A stretch of DNA of 64,000 nt from Phycisphaerae bacterium (lineage in GTDB: Bacteria; Chloroflexota; Anaerolineae; 4572-78; J111). Below the pieces are notes generated by a model. It saw nothing but the letters and a program-made list of their open reading frames with translations, was not told the origin of the DNA and ran no database searches. Position 1 is the stretch's first letter; the number at the start of each line of letters is the position of its first letter. The position numbers and the translations under genes are program-made. The stretch is taken from NCBI GenBank assembly GCA_028285035.1, contig JANQQF010000036.1, forward strand, positions 62,001 through 126,000. Reading direction: 5' to 3'. This document shows positions 35,540 through 44,396 of this stretch, one piece after another.

Positions 35540-36619
35540 ATGTCCCAACTGACTATTGATAAAAACATAGACCAATTTATCCAGACTATGCCTAAAGCTG
35601 AAATTCATGTGCATTTGGAAGGGGCCATCGAACCCAAAACCGTGTTTGAGTTGGCCCGACGACACAACAAGCTCGATGAACTGCCTGCCACGGATGTGCC
35701 TGGTTTGCAGGAGTGGTTCACCTTCACCGACTTTCCCCATTTTCTGGAGGTGTATCTAACCATTCAAGATTTGTTGCGAACTCCCGATGACTTTGCTCTA
35801 ATTGCCTACGAACTTGGTGCGGATATGGCGGCTCAAAATATTCTCTATCGGGAGGCGACCTTTACCCCTTACACCCACACCGATTATTTAGACAAAGGGC
35901 TGACCATTGATGACATTTTGAGTGGCCTAGAAACAGGACGGCAACAGGCTCAGCAAGAATTCGGCATAGAGATGCGTTGGGTGTTTGATATCTCCCGTAA
36001 TTTAGGATTCGGTGAGGATGGATCATACGACCCCAAAGCTGCGGAACGTACGCTGGAATTTGCCCTCACTGGTCGAGAGCGCGGTGTGGTTGCTTTTGGC
36101 TTGGGAGGCTATGAAGTCGGGGCACCGCCTGAGCCATTTGCCCATGCCTTCACTGAGGCCAAAGCCGCCGGGCTGCTCAGCGTCCCACACGCGGGTGAAA
36201 CAGAGGGCGCCGCAAGCGTTTGGGGGGCTGTCCGAGATCTCCAAGCAGATCGTCTTGGTCACGGCGTACGGGCGATTGAGGACCCAGCTCTGCTACAACT
36301 CCTTCACGAAAAACAAATCCCACTAGAGATCAACCCGACCAGCAACATCTGCCTACACGTCTACTCCCAATTGGCCGGACATCCCTTTCCCCATCTCGAT
36401 CGGATGGGCCTAATCGTTACGGTGAACAGTGACGACCCGCCCCTTTTCAACACAAATTTATCCCAGGAATATCAAGTCTTGGCCGACTATTTTGGCTACA
36501 GCCCCGCTGACCTGGCCCGAATTGCCCGTAATGCTTTTCAAGTTTGCGGCGTCGAAGAAGAAGTGAAGCAGAAGCTTTTAAAGAAATTTGATGCTTGGGT
36601 ATCGACCCAAAATATTTAG
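35540..36619 (+). CDS. Adenosine deaminase family protein
   Basis: 359 aa from ATG 35540 (AAGGA about 8 bp upstream); a TTG at 35534 is less likely. The zinc site HVHLEGA, the catalytic SVPHAGE, the DRLGHGVRA histidine and the TVNSDDPPLF Asp pair are all present in order. The enzyme should hydrolyse the 6-amino group of adenosine or a related aminopurine (adenine deaminase and aminodeoxyfutalosine deaminase are close relatives). The substrate cannot be fixed from sequence. Confidence 0.92.
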   Translation: MSQLTIDKNIDQFIQTMPKAEIHVHLEGAIEPKTVFELARRHNKLDELPATDVPGLQEWFTFTDFPHFLEVYLTIQDLLRTPDDFALIAYELGADMAAQNILYREATFTPYTHTDYLDKGLTIDDILSGLETGRQQAQQEFGIEMRWVFDISRNLGFGEDGSYDPKAAERTLEFALTGRERGVVAFGLGGYEVGAPPEPFAHAFTEAKAAGLLSVPHAGETEGAASVWGAVRDLQADRLGHGVRAIEDPALLQLLHEKQIPLEINPTSNICLHVYSQLAGHPFPHLDRMGLIVTVNSDDPPLFNTNLSQEYQVLADYFGYSPADLARIARNAFQVCGVEEEVKQKLLKKFDAWVSTQNI

Positions 36620-36630
36620 AAATGGATTGC

Positions 36631-36707
36631 CAATTTACGATTTCAGATTTTAGATTTATGATTAAAACTGAGATTTTTCGTAAATCGTAAATCAACAATC
36701 GTAAATC
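36631..36707. repeat. Heptamer-word palindrome 6
   Basis: The right arm at 36679-36706 is CGTAAAT, CGTAAAT, CAACAAT, CGTAAAT. The left arm at 36631-36663 contains ATTTACGATTT and AGATTTATGATT, complementary in part. It fills nearly all of the spacer between the deaminase and rhomboid genes. Confidence 0.75.
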
Positions 36708-36718
36708 AAGAGATTGTT

Positions 36719-37714
36719 ATGACAGAATTAACCCCAACTATAGAAACTGGTTCCGGTGTTTGTTATCAACACCCTGATGTTGAAACGGGCTTGCGCTGTA
36801 ATCGCTGTAACAAACTGATTTGTGTGCAGTGTGCAAAGCGGTCAGCCGTGGGCTTCCAATGCCCTGAATGTGTTGACGATGCTCATCGGCGATACTACAA
36901 AAATGTGAAAGGGTATGTCAACCCCTATGAACAGCCGATGCAGCAACCCTTTATCACGTTTTTAATGGTTGGGTTGATTGTCACCATTTGGTTCTTGATG
37001 GAAGCACGAGGGGGATCGCAAGATAATCAGGTCTTAATCAACTTTGGGGCCAATTATGGGCCTCGTATTTTTCCAATCGACTCACCAACCCCAGAATTCT
37101 GGCGCTTTTTCACTTCAATGTTTTTACACATCGGCTTGATGCACTTATTGTTCAATAGTATCGGCCTTGTCATTTTTGGGGTAGAGATGGAGCAAATTTA
37201 TGGCAACATTCGCTATCTCATCATCTATCTGCTTTCAGGATTGTTTGGCAGTTTAGCCAGCTTTGCTTGGAGTGGTCCCGGCCAATTCTCTGCCGGTGCC
37301 TCTGGGGCGATTTTTGGCATTGTAGGGGTGCAACTGGCCTTCTTTCTCTTTTATCGTCGGAAGATGGGTGACTACGGTAAGTTTCAGGTACAACGGGTCA
37401 TTCGCATCACGATCTTTAGTTTAATCTTTGGGCTGTTTATGCCTATTGATCAAGCCGCTCACTTTGGTGGCTTAGCGGCAGGATTTGTATTAGGATATGG
37501 CTTAGCCCCACGCTATCAAATTCAGGAAGGGAAACGAGGCCTCATCGATTATGGCTCTTTACTCCGGCGGTGGTGGGTCATTGCCTTGGGGATAATTTTA
37601 TTGTTTCTTGGTACCGGGCTGACAGTTATGTTGTGGTTACAGTTTTTTGGTATACCGATTTCTTTCACCCAAGCGCTCTTGCTGGTTGTTGGGCAAAATC
37701 CACTCCAACTTTAG
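36719..37714 (+). CDS. Rhomboid-family intramembrane protease with N-terminal zinc finger
   Basis: 331 aa. Residues 14-55 form a B-box-like zinc finger (CYQHPDVETGLRCNRC, then CVQCAKR and FQCPEC). A linker is followed by a rhomboid core with at least six membrane helices: FLHIGLMHLLFN, then GASGAIFG with the catalytic Ser, and HFGGLAAGFVLGYG with the catalytic His. It should cleave transmembrane substrates in the cytoplasmic membrane. Zinc-finger fusions of this type are frequent in Actinobacteria and Chloroflexota. It is ended by a strong intrinsic terminator. Confidence 0.95.
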   Translation: MTELTPTIETGSGVCYQHPDVETGLRCNRCNKLICVQCAKRSAVGFQCPECVDDAHRRYYKNVKGYVNPYEQPMQQPFITFLMVGLIVTIWFLMEARGGSQDNQVLINFGANYGPRIFPIDSPTPEFWRFFTSMFLHIGLMHLLFNSIGLVIFGVEMEQIYGNIRYLIIYLLSGLFGSLASFAWSGPGQFSAGASGAIFGIVGVQLAFFLFYRRKMGDYGKFQVQRVIRITIFSLIFGLFMPIDQAAHFGGLAAGFVLGYGLAPRYQIQEGKRGLIDYGSLLRRWWVIALGIILLFLGTGLTVMLWLQFFGIPISFTQALLLVVGQNPLQL

Positions 37715-37742
37715 TCTAACATCAATTACGATTGCAAATAAT

Positions 37743-37781
37743 AAAAAAGGTGAGCCTCTATTGAAATGGCTCACCTTTTTT
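37743..37781. terminator. Bidirectional intrinsic terminator
   Basis: A 14-bp perfect stem (37743-37756 with 37768-37781, AAAAAAGGTGAGCC against GGCTCACCTTTTTT) with T runs on both strands. It lies between the convergent rhomboid gene and the small barrel-protein gene and serves both. Confidence 0.9.
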
Positions 37782-37794
37782 TGTCTACCAGCGA

Positions 37795-38100
37795 TCAACT
37801 AAATGAGTAAACAGGCTGAACGTGCATCATAGTGATGCTTTCAGGATCGATGGCACTGCCAAAAGCCTGCCCCTCTGGCGCAGCCATAATTTGCTCGGCT
37901 GCGGCCAAGGCTTGGGGCAAGCTCTCCCAATGAATAATATCGACCCACAAACCCGCCTCATTCTTGCTCAACTCCCGGTTGATAAAGCCACCGACTTTTT
38001 TGAGCCAATGTTCCAGCCCACGTGCACTGGCCATAAATTCAACCTCATCAATACCGTCCTGCAGCTTGAATGTGACAACTTCTAAAGTTGGGGTGTTCAT
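37795..38100 (-). CDS. Dimeric alpha/beta-barrel protein (antibiotic monooxygenase-like)
   Basis: 101 aa from ATG 38100; a TTG at 38109 would add three residues. The pattern is that of the ferredoxin-like dimeric barrel: LEVVTFKLQDGI, FMASARGLEHWLKKVGGFINREL, WVDIIHWESLPQALAAAE and a final TMMHVQPVYSF. Members of this fold range from quinol monooxygenases to heme-degrading enzymes; no cofactor residues can be identified. It lies downstream of the CGNR-WYL regulator genes, with a 3 x 16-bp tandem repeat in the upstream spacer that may be an operator. Confidence 0.75.
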   Translation of the reverse strand: MNTPTLEVVTFKLQDGIDEVEFMASARGLEHWLKKVGGFINRELSKNEAGLWVDIIHWESLPQALAAAEQIMAAPEGQAFGSAIDPESITMMHVQPVYSFS

Positions 38101-38130
38101 TTTTGTCAATCATCCTTTCTTGAATGGAAT

Positions 38131-38178
38131 AGTTTTGTTGAACAACAATTTTGTTGAACACCAATTTTGTTGAACACC
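38131..38178. repeat. Three tandem 16-bp repeats
   Basis: AGTTTTGTTGAACAAC (38131-38146) followed by two exact copies of AATTTTGTTGAACACC (38147-38162, 38163-38178). Across the first junction TTGTTG-AA-CAACAA is an inverted repeat. The array lies 31 bp upstream of the small barrel-protein gene and 29 bp after the WYL regulator gene, so it is a candidate regulator-binding array. Confidence 0.85.
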
Positions 38179-38206
38179 CTTAGCTTATACCCCAGCAGTG
38201 ACAACC

Positions 38207-39127
38207 CTATGTCAGCATGTCGAGCATCTTTTTAACCTCTGCACGAATTGCTTGCCGAAATGTTTCCGGCGCAATGATTTCGGCCTCTGCCCCCCAGCTC
38301 AACAGCCACGCTCGCAATTCATCGGCCCGACTGAGACGATAGGTCATAATCACCTTATCACTGTCTTGCACTGGGCGTTCGCCTTCAAAAGAATAGTGTT
38401 GCTGCTCCCGAACGCGATGAATAATGTTACCCGAAAATTTGATTTGGACGGTGAGATTTCGAATGCTATCGGCCTCTAAAACTTTCTCCCGTGGTGTAAA
38501 TGTTTGGTCCACCGCTTTGAGCGTTTCGATCCTCGATAAACGGAAGGTGCGAATATCCTGCCGCAACCGACAGTACCCAGTCACATACCAGGCATCATCG
38601 GCGTAGGAGAGCGCATAGGGCTCAATATCGCGCTCACTGAGGTCCTGCTGATAGTTGTAATAGGTGAGATGAATCACGTGATATTGCTGAATGGCTTGCT
38701 GTAAGATGATTAATGATTTGTCATCAAGATTAAGCCGTTCGGCAGGGGTAATGAATTCGATAATATTGGTGAGGTTGACCGCTTGCTGGCGGGTTTGTTT
38801 GGGCAGGGCCACATCAATTTTGGCCCAGGCCTGCTGGGCGTGATCGATGAGCGTGCCTGCCGCATGCTGGGTTAGCATTTTTGCCCCGAGATAGAGCGCC
38901 GTAGCCTCGTTGGCAGTGAATATCAAAGGAGGTAGATAATAGCCCTCCATCAACTCATATCCCTCGCCAGGCAACGAGACAACTGGCACACCCATCTCAC
39001 TCAAGGCGGCCACATCACGATAGACAGTCCGCTTGCTGATCTCGAATTGATCAGCAAGCGCCTGAGCCGTCGTTCGATTTTGTTGCAAGATGAGCAACGT
39101 GGCGAAGAGGCGATCTATGCGGTTCAT
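38207..39127 (-). CDS. YafY-type transcriptional regulator (HTH-WYL)
   Basis: 306 aa. An N-terminal helix-turn-helix (residues 1-60, RLFATLLILQQNRTTAQALA, then SKRTVYRDVAAL) is followed by the linker GYELMEGYYLPPL and a WYL ligand-binding domain (YALSYADDAWYVTGYCRLR, DIRTFRLSRIETL) and the C-terminal WCX extension. WYL domains sense small molecules or nucleic acids, and such proteins regulate metabolism or defence genes. It is translated 9 bp after the CGNR gene. Its likely targets are its own operon and the gene behind the tandem 16-bp repeats. Confidence 0.93.
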   Translation of the reverse strand: MNRIDRLFATLLILQQNRTTAQALADQFEISKRTVYRDVAALSEMGVPVVSLPGEGYELMEGYYLPPLIFTANEATALYLGAKMLTQHAAGTLIDHAQQAWAKIDVALPKQTRQQAVNLTNIIEFITPAERLNLDDKSLIILQQAIQQYHVIHLTYYNYQQDLSERDIEPYALSYADDAWYVTGYCRLRQDIRTFRLSRIETLKAVDQTFTPREKVLEADSIRNLTVQIKFSGNIIHRVREQQHYSFEGERPVQDSDKVIMTYRLSRADELRAWLLSWGAEAEIIAPETFRQAIRAEVKKMLDMLT

Positions 39128-39136
39128 ACGCAGAAG

Positions 39137-39769
39137 CTATGAAGCAGTGTCACGTTTGCGAGCGTGATACGCCGCAACCTTCATTCGATTCCCACACGTA
39201 TCCATACTGCACCAACGCCGCGAATGGTTTTTGGTCCCGTCATAGAAGAAGCGAATGCAATCAGGATTATCACACACTTTTAGGCGTGATAGATTGGCGT
39301 TTGACAGAAAGTGGGCCGTATCTTCAGCCACGGGCACCAAGAGATGAATGGGGGCCGTAACCTCATAGATAAATTTTGTGTGGAATTTGGTGTCATTAGC
39401 CTCTAATTGCAAATGACCCGTGCGTGACCGAAGCAACTCATTAATCGTTGAGATCGGCTTGGTGTTAAGTGTGCCGCCCTCAAGGATCGTTTCCACCATT
39501 CGGCGTAAGAGTTGCCTAAAATCTTTGACCTGCCGCAGTAAGTCTGTACCTGCCGCAGAGTTACCCCAATTTTGTAGCCCCTTCTGTGTCTCATCATTAG
39601 TAAATACCTTGGCCTCAACGAGCCAAGCAATCCACTGCTGAAAATTATCCAGAAGATCGATAGTTTTACCATGCTGTCGAATTTGGGTGTTGATGAGATC
39701 GAGGTAGAGATAACCGCCGATGAATTCAAATTTGGGTTGGGTTAATGTTTCATTTTGTATATTTGTCAT
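39137..39769 (-). CDS. CGNR zinc-finger regulator (ABATE domain)
   Basis: 210 aa. The N-terminal ABATE domain (FEFIGGYLYLDLINT...) is predicted in this family to bind a small-molecule stress signal. The C-terminal zinc ribbon reads CDNPDCIRFFYDGTKNHSRRWCSMDTCGNR, cited here by its key residues C-x4-C and C-x4-CGNR at about 165-195. It is the first gene of a minus-strand operon with the WYL regulator and is divergent from the PNPOx-like flavoprotein gene (106 bp between starts), which it may control. Confidence 0.92.
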   Translation of the reverse strand: MTNIQNETLTQPKFEFIGGYLYLDLINTQIRQHGKTIDLLDNFQQWIAWLVEAKVFTNDETQKGLQNWGNSAAGTDLLRQVKDFRQLLRRMVETILEGGTLNTKPISTINELLRSRTGHLQLEANDTKFHTKFIYEVTAPIHLLVPVAEDTAHFLSNANLSRLKVCDNPDCIRFFYDGTKNHSRRWCSMDTCGNRMKVAAYHARKRDTAS

Positions 39770-39875
39770 AAGATAATTCTAACCACCTAAACTTATTTTG
39801 ACAAGTTAGTAAGAAATCAATTTTTGCACCGTCTAAACAATTGATAGCTGGTTAAAAATCTTAGGAGAAACATTT

Positions 39876-40787
39876 ATGAACACAGATACCGTTTTTCATG
39901 CAGGAGAATTAGCAGTCCAGGCCCAAGCTGGGGTGCAGGAGATGGCCCAGATGGTTGGGCAAAGCATTAAATCGGAACTACCTCGTCTCGCCACAGCATT
40001 TCTGGCAGACCAACCTTTTGTGGTTGTGGCCTCTAGCGACGCCGAAGGCCGAATCTGGGCCTCTATCCTCCCTGGTATACCAGGCTTTTTGCAGGTTTTA
40101 GATAAATGGACTGTACAAATCAAAGCCACCCCCCATCGCGATGACCCACTCTATCAAAATTTACAGACAAATCCGCAGGTCGGATTACTCGTCATCGAAT
40201 TTGCCACCCGACGACGTATTCGCGTCAACGGGCAAGCGAGTCTGCTGCCAGAGGGCGGCATTCAGCTGGATGTTCAGCAGGCCTATTCAAATTGTCCAAA
40301 ATATATCCAAACCCGAGAATTGACTGTCGAGGAAAATAATCAAACACACGATACAATCGTTCATCACGGGACCACGTTAAGCACATCGCAACAGCAATGG
40401 CTGTCTCAGGCAGATACTTTCTTTGTCGCCAGTCTTCACGCTGAAGGTGGGGCTGATGCCTCTCATCGTGGCGGAAACGCTGGCTTTGTCTCTGTGCTGG
40501 ATGACCACACCTTGGTCTGGCCCGATTACTCCGGGAATGCGATGTTCAACACCTTGGGCAATATCCAAGCCAACCCTCAGACAGGATTGCTCTTTCTCGA
40601 TTTTGAGCGTGGCAACATCTTACAAGTGACCGGACAGGCCCACATCGTCTGGAATGAGGCTGAAATCGCCAAACATCCTGGGGCCGAGCGGCTGGTGTCC
40701 TTCCAGGTAGAATCGGTGCTTGAAACCGAGCAGGCCTTGCCTCTGTCGTGGCAATTTGGTGATTATTCGCCGTATAATCCATCGTAG
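39876..40787 (+). CDS. Pyridoxamine 5'-phosphate oxidase-like flavoprotein
   Basis: 303 aa with two split-barrel halves. The first (about 30-130) has FLADQPFVVVASSDAEGRIWASILPG, cited as the flavin-binding strand region. The second (about 165-290) has ADTFFVASLH...GGNAGFVSVLDD and GNAMFNTLGNIQANPQTGLLFLDF, the usual FMN-binding pattern of this fold. The protein may bind FMN or F420, and the substrate is unknown. AGGAG precedes the ATG. It is divergent from the CGNR-WYL regulators, so it is a likely regulated target. Confidence 0.88.
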   Translation: MNTDTVFHAGELAVQAQAGVQEMAQMVGQSIKSELPRLATAFLADQPFVVVASSDAEGRIWASILPGIPGFLQVLDKWTVQIKATPHRDDPLYQNLQTNPQVGLLVIEFATRRRIRVNGQASLLPEGGIQLDVQQAYSNCPKYIQTRELTVEENNQTHDTIVHHGTTLSTSQQQWLSQADTFFVASLHAEGGADASHRGGNAGFVSVLDDHTLVWPDYSGNAMFNTLGNIQANPQTGLLFLDFERGNILQVTGQAHIVWNEAEIAKHPGAERLVSFQVESVLETEQALPLSWQFGDYSPYNPS

Positions 40788-40797
40788 GAGGGTAACT

Positions 40798-41067
40798 ATG
40801 AACGAGAAAACAAGCACAACCACTTGGATGTGGGCGGGGGATGATGGCACATATGGCCTTGTCCTTGATAATCAAGCTGGCAAACTGCTTTGGTATGATG
40901 CCATCGGCTGTTTATGTGGTGATGACGAGCACTACCTTGAGCAGACCGTTAGCGAATTTCAAGTGAAAGGTACGCCTTGGCCTGTTGAGCCGCCGCCTCC
41001 ATTGATTTTGGCCGAAATTGATTTGGCTTTGGCTGCGATTACGAATGATTTGAAGATGAGGGGGTGA
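40798..41067 (+). CDS. Small hypothetical protein
   Basis: 89 aa. AGGAGGGTAACT directly precedes the ATG, an excellent ribosome site, 10 bp after the flavoprotein stop. The protein starts polar, then WMWAGDDGTYGLVLDN, two Cys in IGCLCGDDE, a Pro run, and a helical end. No family is recognised. It is probably co-expressed with the flavoprotein gene. Confidence 0.7.
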   Translation: MNEKTSTTTWMWAGDDGTYGLVLDNQAGKLLWYDAIGCLCGDDEHYLEQTVSEFQVKGTPWPVEPPPPLILAEIDLALAAITNDLKMRG

Positions 41068-41070
41068 TCA

Positions 41071-41322
41071 CTACCTGGCGTCACCCACAAAAGAGGCGAT
41101 TTCCTCTAAAGCCCGCTGATACGTCGGGTGGTGCACATCCTGGTTTGCCTCAAAAAATTCCTTTATCCCTAAATAGGCAGTGGCTAATTCCTCGCGCTCA
41201 ACATCGAGGAACACCACTTCGGCTTTTGGTGGTAACTGATCAATTTGTTCTTTTAATTCAACGCTAATATTGCCGTGATCCTTGATAATGTATGCGGTAT
41301 TGAGGGAAAGTGTGACTTTCAT
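41071..41322 (-). CDS. Small hypothetical protein
   Basis: 83 aa from the ATG at 41322, with AAGGA 9 bp upstream; another ATG at 41331 overlaps that site. The sequence has alternating beta strands (KVTLSLNTAYIIKDHG, AEVVFLDVER) and ends in a helix. No family is recognised. It lies downstream of the HEAT-like gene and may share its transcript. Confidence 0.6.
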   Translation of the reverse strand: MKVTLSLNTAYIIKDHGNISVELKEQIDQLPPKAEVVFLDVEREELATAYLGIKEFFEANQDVHHPTYQRALEEIASFVGDAR

Positions 41323-41360
41323 TGATGTCATCCTTAGTCCAGATAGCTTAAAATTGCTTC

Positions 41361-41885
41361 TTAAAGGGCTGCCAGCAACTTTGTGGCTCGTTTAGCTACA
41401 GATTTTCGGCTGTCATTGCTGAGCCGCTCCAAATGGGGGCGCAGCCATTCCTGTAACGTAGCATCCGAGGCTGCCCACTCCGCCAGGGTTTGCATTGTAT
41501 TATTCAGCACGATCCAGTCATTGTGAGTCGCCAGATTGTGCTTGAGGATATTGAGCGCTCCCGCCTTTTGCTCAGCGGTCATCGAGGGTTCGAGGGTTTG
41601 AAACAGGTTGGCCAATGTCCATTGTGTTGATGCCTGGTCGATGGCAGCAATGTCGCTGATCAAGCGATCGATGTAAGGCACCAGCCACGCCGGATGTTCC
41701 CGCGAGACTCGCTTCATCGCGTTAGAGGTGCGCAGCCGCACCACCTCATCCTTACTAAAGTAGCAGTTGTACAGTTCTTCCAGTTTGTCCGGTTGGGCCA
41801 AGACGGTGTCAACCACCTCAATTGTTCGCCCTAATGAGTTGGGGTGTCCGCCCGTCAGCATTGTTTCAAATGGTTCGGAGTTCAT
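41361..41885 (-). CDS. HEAT-like helical-repeat protein
   Basis: 174 aa from the ATG at 41885, with AAGG 8 bp upstream; the open frame extends to 41930 without a ribosome site. The protein is all helical with repeated pairs (VVRLRTSNAMKRVSREHP, KAGALNILKHNLATHNDWIV, SRKSVAKRATKLLAAL), typical of HEAT or armadillo-like solenoids that bind other proteins. No specific partner is indicated. Confidence 0.7.
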   Translation of the reverse strand: MNSEPFETMLTGGHPNSLGRTIEVVDTVLAQPDKLEELYNCYFSKDEVVRLRTSNAMKRVSREHPAWLVPYIDRLISDIAAIDQASTQWTLANLFQTLEPSMTAEQKAGALNILKHNLATHNDWIVLNNTMQTLAEWAASDATLQEWLRPHLERLSNDSRKSVAKRATKLLAAL

Positions 41886-42195
41886 AAATTCTACCTTATA
41901 TGATGAAATAATGTTGTCACATATTAGCAAAATCCGAGGTAGATGTCTAGTAGAATTGGAGCGATCCGTATATTTCTATGGATTGGTTAACAAAGGGTGA
42001 ATTAATGACCAGCCTGCCAAATTTCCTTCCAAAACATATCAACGTTCGCTTAAAATGTGAGATCCTCCTGATGGTGATAATTGTCTCCACCCTAGTCACC
42101 TATCTAGGCCCAAGACACGTACCTTGACCGGTCTGATTTAAGGATGCCGCCCCTATAATGTTATGAGGATTAATTTATGACAATTGGGGGGAATA
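41886..42195. other. Spacer upstream of the hox operon
   Basis: 310 bp between the divergent HEAT-like and hoxE starts. It holds a 40-codon ORF (42005-42127, MTSLPNFLPKHINVRLKCEI at its start) with no good support, and a -10 match TATAAT at 42154-42159. The only TTGACC (42124) lies 24 bp from it, too far for a standard promoter. Confidence 0.4.
42154..42159 (+). promoter_or_regulatory. Candidate -10 element of the hox operon
   Basis: TATAAT 36 bp before the hoxE ATG. No good -35 box lies at 16-18 bp, so the promoter may depend on an activator. Confidence 0.35.
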
Positions 42196-42729
42196 ATGTC
42201 AAAAGCTGGGAAGAACGTTGCCGAAGCCAAGGATCATCCAAGCGGTGATCCACGTTTTAAGATGGTTGACCGGACCTTAAAACGGTTTCACTATCAACAA
42301 GATGCCTTAATTGAGGTATTGCACACCGCCCAAGAGGTTTTTGGTTTCTTGGCCGACGACTTACTGATCTACACCGCCCAACAACTCAAGCTCCCATTGA
42401 GCTGGGTTTATGGCGTGGCCACCTTCTACCACTTTTTTTCACTCAAACCGCAAGGGGATCATACCTGTACCGTTTGTATGGGAACTGCTTGTTATGTCAA
42501 GCAGGCTGCTGAAATTTTAGCCCAATTACAACAAGAGTATGGGGTTGAGCCAGGCCAGACGACCCCAGATGGTCATTTCAGTTTGGCTACGGCCCGTTGT
42601 CTGGGGAGCTGTGGGCTTGCCCCGGTATTAGTTGTTGATGATGAGGTGTTGGGTCGAGACGCGCCTGAGGTACTGTTGGCAAAAATTCGGCAAATCGTGG
42701 CACCACAATCTGAGGAGGTGACCGTATGA
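42196..42729 (+). CDS. hoxE: NAD-linked [NiFe] hydrogenase, HoxE subunit
   Basis: 177 aa from ATG 42196 (GGGGG just upstream); a TTG at 42184 is less likely. This is a thioredoxin-like [2Fe-2S] protein of the NuoE family. The cluster ligands are CMGTAC and, later, CLGSCG. HoxE joins the diaphorase part (HoxFU) of the bidirectional hydrogenase and may link it to other electron carriers. Its presence marks a group 3d enzyme with a five-subunit hoxEFUYH set. It overlaps hoxF by 4 bp (ATGA), implying coupled translation. Confidence 0.96.
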   Translation: MSKAGKNVAEAKDHPSGDPRFKMVDRTLKRFHYQQDALIEVLHTAQEVFGFLADDLLIYTAQQLKLPLSWVYGVATFYHFFSLKPQGDHTCTVCMGTACYVKQAAEILAQLQQEYGVEPGQTTPDGHFSLATARCLGSCGLAPVLVVDDEVLGRDAPEVLLAKIRQIVAPQSEEVTV

Positions 42730-44396
42730 ACCGTAATGATCTACAGACCTTGGCTGATCGTGAGGCGGAAAAGCAGCAAGGTTACCGTTGTCGTTTGCTA
42801 TGTTGTGGTAGCTCGCCCTGTCTTTCTTCGGGCAGCTCCGCTGTACAAGACACCTTTAGCCGCTATCTCAAAGAGAATCCAACACTGAGGAAAGAGGTGA
42901 GTATCGTAACCACGGGGTGTATGGGGCCCTGTAGTCGCGGACCACTGGTGAAGGTTGTTTCAGGTGATGAAGAAACCCTCTACCAAAATGTCACGACGGA
43001 GACAGCTGAAGCGATTATTCAGCAACACATCAACACTGAACCCACCGAAGGGTTGGAGCAGAATATCTTGCCAATGGATGTTCCCTTCTTTACCAAGCAG
43101 CGGAAAGTTGTGCTTGACAATAGCGGCCTCATCGATCCAGAGCGTCTTGAGGATTATATTGCCAAGGGGGGCTACACCGCACTGGGATACGCTCTTAATG
43201 AGATGTCACCAGAAGAAATCTGTGCCGAGATCATCGCCAGTGGTTTACGTGGGCGTGGGGGGGCAGGTTATCCCACGGGCCTGAAGTGGGATTTGGTCCG
43301 CAAATCGCCCAGCGATAAAAAGTATGTGGTGGCGAATGGTGACGAGGGGGATCCTGGGGCCTATATGGATCGAACCCTGATGGAGTCCGATCCCCATCGT
43401 GTTTTAGAAGGGATGGCGATTGCTGGATACGCCGTCGGCGCGGAGCAAGGTTACATCTACGTGCGTGGGGAATATCCGATTGCGGCTAAGCGACTAGAAA
43501 AGGCCATTCGGATGGCCGAACGTCGCGGTCTGCTAGGCGGACGGGTGATGGACAGCCCCTTCAGCTTCCGCATTGATGTGCGGATCGGAGCAGGCGCTTT
43601 TGTCTGTGGTGAAGAGACTGCCTTGATGGCTTCAATTATGGGCCAGCGTGGGCAACCCACCCCGCGGCCTCCCTACCCTGCCGAAAGTGGTTTGTGGGGC
43701 AAACCTACCTTGCTCAACAATGTTGAGTCGTTTGGGAGTATCGCCCCGATTATCAACAATGGGGCCACGTGGTACGCTGGAATCGGCACCAAGAAGAGCA
43801 AGGGCACCAAAATTTTTGCTTTAGCCGGACAGGTTGAGACCACCGGGCTAATCGAGGTGCCGATGGGCATCAGCTTGCGGGAGATCGTTTTCGATATTGG
43901 TGGGGGTATCCCCGATGGCGGTAGCTTCAAAGCGGCTCAGACTGGCGGCCCCAGCGGTGGCTGTATTCCGGCAGAGCATCTGGATACCCCGATGGATTAC
44001 GAAAGTCTAAGGGCCTTGAATTCGATTATGGGCTCGGGGGGGTTGATCGTGATGGATCAAACCACCAGTATGCCCGACGTGGCCAAGTTCTTTATGGAGT
44101 TCTGTATGGATGAGAGCTGTGGCAAATGTGTGCCCTGTCGAGTCGGGACGGTGCAAATGTATCGCATTCTGGAACGGATTACCGATGGCACCGCCACACA
44201 CACTGATCTAGCTAACCTGGAGGAGTTGAGTGAAATGGTTAAAGAGACAAGTCTGTGCGGGCTGGGTCAATCCGCCCCGAATCCACTTTTAAGCACGCTA
44301 CACTACTTTAGAGACGAATATGAAGCTCTGTTAAATGATCAGTTGGAGCCATCCAATCCGCGCTTTGGGCTAATCCCCCTAACGGAGGTGAAATAA
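42726..44396 (+). CDS. hoxF: NAD-linked [NiFe] hydrogenase, HoxF diaphorase subunit
   Basis: 556 aa. An N-terminal [2Fe-2S] thioredoxin-like part (CCGSSPC and CMGPCSRGP) precedes the NuoF-like core: [13 protein letters not shown] for [16 protein letters not shown] for FMN, and [13 protein letters not shown] with a [4Fe-4S] cluster. It exchanges electrons between NAD(H) and the FeS chain. It overlaps hoxE by 4 bp and hoxU by one base, so the operon is tightly packed. Confidence 0.97.
   Translation: MNRNDLQTLADREAEKQQGYRCRLLCCGSSPCLSSGSSAVQDTFSRYLKENPTLRKEVSIVTTGCMGPCSRGPLVKVVSGDEETLYQNVTTETAEAIIQQHINTEPTEGLEQNILPMDVPFFTKQRKVVLDNSGLIDPERLEDYIAKGGYTALGYALNEMSPEEICAEIIASGLRGRGGAGYPTGLKWDLVRKSPSDKKYVVANGDEGDPGAYMDRTLMESDPHRVLEGMAIAGYAVGAEQGYIYVRGEYPIAAKRLEKAIRMAERRGLLGGRVMDSPFSFRIDVRIGAGAFVCGEETALMASIMGQRGQPTPRPPYPAESGLWGKPTLLNNVESFGSIAPIINNGATWYAGIGTKKSKGTKIFALAGQVETTGLIEVPMGISLREIVFDIGGGIPDGGSFKAAQTGGPSGGCIPAEHLDTPMDYESLRALNSIMGSGGLIVMDQTTSMPDVAKFFMEFCMDESCGKCVPCRVGTVQMYRILERITDGTATHTDLANLEELSEMVKETSLCGLGQSAPNPLLSTLHYFRDEYEALLNDQLEPSNPRFGLIPLTEVK

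Noticed and set aside
37795..38100. Tailoring monooxygenase of the NRPS cluster
   Set aside because: It lies 16 kb away under a separate regulator context, and the fold alone does not prove oxygenase activity.
42005..42127. 40-codon ORF in the spacer before hoxE
   Set aside because: No ribosome site and no recognisable family; kept only as a remark on the spacer.
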